Source: Hirsutella rhossiliensis
Taxonomy: Eukaryota; Ascomycota; Sordariomycetes; Hypocreales; Ophiocordycipitaceae
Reading direction: 5' to 3'
Length of the DNA stretch: 64,000 nt
Assembly: GCF_020360975.1 (NCBI RefSeq)
Contig: NW_025408675.1
Coordinates: 682,001 to 746,000 of the forward strand
Shown here: positions 59,675 through 64,000 of the stretch, in pieces
How the letters are laid out: every line of letters starts with the position of its first letter
Position numbering within the stretch: the stretch's first letter is position 1
Position numbers and translations under genes: made by a program
The notes under the pieces: model-generated
The model's input: only the letters and a program-made list of their open reading frames with translations
The model's database searches: none
Told to the model about the DNA's origin: nothing

Positions 59675-61722
59675 CTACATCTGAACCTCCACTCTGCCTT
59701 CGGCGCCAGGCCGGCCTTCGCGAAGGTTGGGGAGCAGGTAGGTGATGTCATCCCACGGGTGACGATACAGGCCGGTGCGCAGTCTCTTCTGGTCGAGGTA
59801 GTGGGCAATCAGACCAATGCTTCGGCCCAGAACGAACAGACCGTTCAGGACACCCATCTGCAAGTAGTCCTCAGCTTCCTCAGCAGAAAAGGCACCGCAG
59901 TTGCGGAGCAAGTCGACAAAGCAGACGGCGATGCAGCCGTCCACGTTGAGGATCAGGTTGTCCTTCTTCGAGGTGGTCACCGTCTCGACGGCCAGGGCGT
60001 AATCGAGGAGTTTATGGTTGGGGAACTTGGCCAGGACGTACTCCTTGACAAGCTCGACTCGGAGATCCGGGTTGTTGCGCGACTTGACGCGATGGCCAAT
60101 GCCCGGAATGAGCTTGTTGGCCTTGCGCATGCTGTCGACGAACTCTCGGGGGCTGAGGTTCTTGTCGAATGCCCTGGTGAACTCATCGGCAGCTCCGTCC
60201 AAGGCACCACCGAAGCGGGAGCCAATGGTTAGCAGGCCGGAAACAAGGGCGCTGATGAGATCCTTGCCAGCTCGCGTGGTGATGATGGTGTTCATGGCGC
60301 CGGACACAGCCGGGCCGTGGTCGGCCGTGAGCATGAGCACCATCTCGAGGAACTTGGAGGCGTAGTCGGGCAGTCGGCGACGGAACCACAGGAGGGACAT
60401 GACACCGCCGATGCCAATGTCCTCCCTGAAGACGTCCGAGATGGGCATGCCGGCGTAGAGCAGCTCCTGGCCACGATCGTCAGAGATGGTGGAGATGAAG
60501 GCGGCAGGCTTCCGGATCAGGCCGAGCTCCTGGGCCCAGGAGTAGTCAATGGGGATCTTGGGGACGACGGGCTCGGCCTGGGGCACAATGGTACCCTGCT
60601 TGACCAGCTTGTCGTAGACCTCCTTGAGGATGGCAGGCATGTCCTCAAAGGTGTCTGGTACGTGGAAACCGGCGTCGCGCATCGTCTTGTTCTTCATGGC
60701 GGCGGTCTCGAGCTGCGAGTTCGCAAAGGAGCCGGCGTGGCCGAACTGGACCTCGGTTTTGAACATGCTGGCGCAAGTGCCAATGGCCCACGCCACAATG
60801 GGCTTGGTGATGATGCCCTGCTTGACGGCGTCGATGACCTTGTACTCTTCGACGCCGCCGACCTCGCCGAGCAAAACCAGTATCTTGCATTCGGGATCGG
60901 CCTGATATCGGAGCATGTGGTCGATGAAGGTGGTGCCGGGGTACCGGTCACCGCCGATGGCAATGCCCTCGTAGACGCCGTCGGTATTGTGGGAGATGAT
61001 GTTGTTGAGCTCGTTGGACATGCCGCCCGACTTGGACACGTAGCCAACGGATCCCTTTCGGTAGAGCTTGGAGGCCACTATGTTGTCCATCATGCCGCCC
61101 GTGTTGCCAATCTTGAAGCTGCCGGGCTTGATGCCACCGACAGTGGCGGGGCCAATGATGGTGACGCCCTTCTTCTTGGCGACGTGGGCAATCTCACGAG
61201 CTCGCTACCCGGTTCCCGGTTAGTAGGCTGCCAAGACGGTGGCGCACGCGGCGAAAGACGACTTACTCGCTCCGGAACACCCTCGGCGATGATGGCAATG
61301 GTCTTGATTTGGGGATACTCCATCAGCTCCATGGTGGAGCTGTAGACACTGCGGGACGAGGCAAAGTTGACGACGACATCGACCTCGGGGTGCTTGCTGA
61401 CGGCCTTGCTGACCTCCTGGTAGACGGGCAGGAGGGTTTCGCTGGTGCCCCAGTACATCTTGCTGACGAACTGGCCACCAAAGGTATAGATGATACCGGC
61501 GACGGACGGTGTCTTGCGCTTGCAGATGAAGTCAAAGTCCAGCATGCCCTGGACGGCACGGGGCTGCAGGCCATAGACGAGGCAGCGAGTCTTGTCGTTG
61601 AAGAGAGCGTGGGCGGGGAGCGGGCTCAGCGGTCGGCTCGGGGCCGCGAACCGCTGGATGTTATCGTTGGCGGACAGCTGGCCCTTTACGCCATTGGCGC
61701 CCTTGGTTGAGGCTTGGGCCAT
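59675..61722 (-). CDS. acl1: ATP-citrate lyase subunit 1
   Basis: Two exons (61722-61267 and 61204-59675) with a 62-nt GT-AG intron give 661 residues, the usual size for ascomycete ACL1. With ACL2 it cleaves cytosolic citrate using ATP and CoA to acetyl-CoA and oxaloacetate, feeding lipid synthesis and acetylation. The N-terminal half has the succinyl-CoA-synthetase-like fold ([48 protein letters not shown]). The autophosphorylated His is near residue 308 in [10 protein letters not shown]. The C-terminal half resembles citrate synthase ([44 protein letters not shown]). In many ascomycetes acl1 and acl2 are divergent neighbours; acl2 would lie just beyond the right edge. Confidence 0.96.
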
Positions 61723-64000
61723 GGTTGATTGTGATTGTCGTTGGCGACGAGGACGGAGGTAGATGGTTGACCCGACTGATTTTGTCCAGTGTCTCGAGAG
61801 CGAGCCAATGTCAGAAAAAGCTGCGGCTGCTGGTGTGTGAGAAGCCAATGCAAGCTCAGCAGGGCCGAGGGAAATGTACGAGAAGAAGGCGAGAAGGGAG
61901 GAGAAAGGAAGAGTGGGTGAAGCGTGTCGGGATGCGCAGCAGGGCGATGGGGACGAAGAATGGAGACGCCAGGAGGAGGGGAGTCGAGAGGTTTGGGCGA
62001 GGCTCCAGCTGCTAGCTTGGACGGAGGGTGCTTTGGTGAGGTGCGCTTGCACTGACTGAGCTGGGCGGTGCGGGAAAGCTGGACCACCAACAAACTTGGT
62101 GGGTCCCGCCGCTGCGGGTAGCCCTGCAGGATTGGCCGGGCACTATCAGGGTGCAGCAGTCTTTTTTGGTGGGGTCGCGAGACGTCGAGGACATGCGCCT
62201 GAGGGGCAATAAAGGTCATACACTTACCGGAATCAATAGATGGTGCAGTTCTTGTGCAGTTGAGATTAGAGGCGTCGAGGTGAACCCGCTTTGGTTGCAG
62301 GTAGAGGGACAGAATATGATCGTGGGACGAGCAACACACGGAGCGGACGGATCGACGCGACAGCTTCCGCGCGCCGACGGCCGAAACGAGTTGGGGCGGC
62401 AAGGGCTTTTCCTTTGGTGGGGGGGACCGACTCATCGGCCTTTTTTTCTTTTCGTTGATCTGTTGAATGCCAGCGAGCTGCGAGTGTAGAGGTACGGAGA
62501 GGCAGAGGAAGCGAGCAGACCCCCCTGTCGGGCCCCTTGCAATTGCCGCAGGTTCCGGTACTTTGCCCGCCAAGCATCTCCCTTCTCCTCCTCGTCTCGC
62601 CTTGACACCATGCCTGGAAGCGCCGGAGGGGCGCCAGGCCGTCTCCGGAACACTCGAGGGAGACTCCCAGCACCCTCGGAGCCGGCGCTACTCGGACAGA
62701 CAGAAACAAGAGGGAGCAGGACGAAAGGGAGACGAATCCTTAGAGCCAAAGGGTGCTGCCAAAGGGTGCTGCCAGAGGGTGCTGCCAGAGGGTGCTGCCA
62801 AGGGTGCTGCACGCGACCTGGATGGACGACGACATGCACCGCAAGTTGGCTGTCCGTCTCCGTAGGGATTCCGTGCCTGTTGGGCAAGAGGGAAGCTTCC
62901 AGATATTCCCTCTCCTCCGAAATCCGGGGCCCGCCATCTCGCGGTCCGTAAGCAGTCGGCCATTCTGTATCACCGCATGCAGCTGCCCGGCGAACCGAAA
63001 CGCCCCATTTCGGCCCGCACTGCCAAACACGCTCACTGCCCGGATTCGCGTTGGTGCCGACGGTCTTGTCGAAAGTCAGATGCTCTCGTTTCGCAATAAA
63101 GCAGCAGATCAGCGGGCAGACCAGAATGTAAGGGACGGGGAAAAGACAGCAAATGCGGCCCTTCCCGACGACGCGGCCAGGGTCCAGGCTCGCGTGCCCT
63201 GTCAGCTTAGGCTGTCATGCCTGTACCAGTATCAAGGCAGGTATCTGGGCTGTGCAGCAGACAGCGGGTCGCGGTTCCACTTGGTATCGCTCAACCGCTG
63301 GGGATGCCCTTGGCCCGGTGTACCGATACCTCCATCTCCCTGCCCCGTCTTTGACTGCATCACCCCAAAGGATTTTTGGGGCCCCTGGAAGTGCCCGCCA
63401 AAGCACCGTGCCCAGTGGACCGCAGCCGAAGCGTCCGTCAGCTGGAGCGGGTACCGTGCCTGTAGCTCGCCCAGCAGCACCCGCACCCCGCTGTCCATTG
63501 CGCCGCTGGATTCTTGCTGGTTGGAGCAGCAGCAGCTTCGACTCTTTTGGGCCCAAATTTTCGAGCGGCGGCCAGACCACACACCACTACCTCGCCTCCA
63601 CCCATTCAGCCCTCCCCAATTCTCCTCGCCAACGCCTCGCCATCGCCTCGCCATCTTCCTCTCCTGACCTGATCCTGTTCGACGTCCCTTGAGCTTTGCA
63701 TCTCGTCTCGTTGCAACTGCAATTGCGACTTCCCTTCCCTTCCCTTCACGGCCAGCTTGAGCCTGCCTGCTGAGCTCTGGTATGTGTTCCCACTTGGATG
63801 CCCCGTTGAGCCGATGGGGAGCTCATCTCGACCATGCCCCATCATGTACAAACGCTTCGGCGTTGGTGGACTTGCGCTCTCCCTCAATTGGCAACGAGCG
63901 TCTTCTCCTTCAAGTGTTGCTGACCGCTTCGAGACATCCAGAGAGAGCACCCAGACAGCGAAGGACTTGTCAATCCTAATCGCCATCTCCGCTGTAACCC
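61723..64000. promoter_or_regulatory. acl1 upstream region to the window edge
   Basis: 2.3 kb with no gene I can support. Long open frames on both strands come from its GC-rich, low-complexity sequence and lack domains. It includes a 13-bp minisatellite (62748-62811), a CTTCC run at 63730-63751 and GCAGCAGCAG at about 63525. It is probably a long promoter and leader, possibly shared with a divergent gene to the right. Confidence 0.45.
62748..62811. repeat. 13-bp minisatellite, about five copies
   Basis: Units aaagggtgctgcc (62748-62760, 62761-62773), agagggtgctgcc (62774-62786, 62787-62799) and a 12-bp aagggtgctgca (62800-62811). It lies about 1 kb upstream of the acl1 start. Confidence 0.85.

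Noticed and set aside
61090..62052. Longer 5' extension of the acl1 frame
   Set aside because: Family start and exon structure fit the ATG at 61722. The upstream part is Ser/Pro-rich leader sequence, and the 3' part of this frame runs into the intron.
62266..63667. Several long frames on both strands upstream of acl1
   Set aside because: They overlap each other, span the minisatellite and lack any recognisable motif or start context.

Overview
The window comes from a filamentous ascomycete, most likely a Sordariomycete. The genes carry short GT-AG introns with GCTAAC-type branch sites. The housekeeping genes (acl1, eaf3, uL30m, cnl2) match ascomycete families. About 36 kb in the middle shows extreme repeat-induced point mutation (RIP), with CpA and TpG almost absent.

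Left arm (1-14035): the 5' part of a minus-strand AT-hook protein gene resembling CENP-Q/Fta7, whose first coding exon is only an ATG; a 1.6 kb gene-poor stretch; a highly reducing type I polyketide synthase gene (2736-10846; KS-AT-DH-MT-ER-KR-ACP) with six inferred introns and one frame break after a run of seven C at 5723-5729; scrambled LINE reverse-transcriptase fragments; and a minus-strand gene of the fungal PD-(D/E)XK nuclease-like family (11797-13145). No tailoring, transport or regulator gene accompanies the PKS.

Centre (14036-50057): a nested stack of retroelements that can be taken apart exactly using target-site duplications. Gypsy copy A (plus, LTRs 257 bp, TSD TACTC) holds (i) a RIP-mutated Copia with 568-bp LTRs, (ii) a young, un-RIPed Copia with near-identical 201/202-bp LTRs, and (iii) Gypsy copy B (minus). 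The 3' LTR of B holds a palindromic pair of Copia LTRs with no internal region, and that pair holds a 7.35-kb Tad1-like LINE. With insertions removed, A and B are 7807 and 7808 bp. Both the Gypsy family and the LINE appear to carry an extra opposite-strand reading frame between pol and the 3' end.

Right arm (50058-64000): a RIP-damaged pseudogene beside the repeat block, a 2.2-kb gene-poor stretch, then compact housekeeping genes: an ER thioredoxin-like membrane protein (53086-54034), the CCAN kinetochore subunit Cnl2/NKP2 (minus), the chromatin reader EAF3/MRG15 (plus) with an unusually long intron that encloses a 189-codon ORF, mitochondrial ribosomal protein uL30m/MRPL33 (minus) and ATP-citrate lyase subunit 1 (minus). 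The last 2.3 kb is the acl1 upstream region and contains a 13-bp minisatellite.

All calls are from reading the sequence. No database search, expression data or alignment software was available, so intron boundaries and family names are inferences from motifs.
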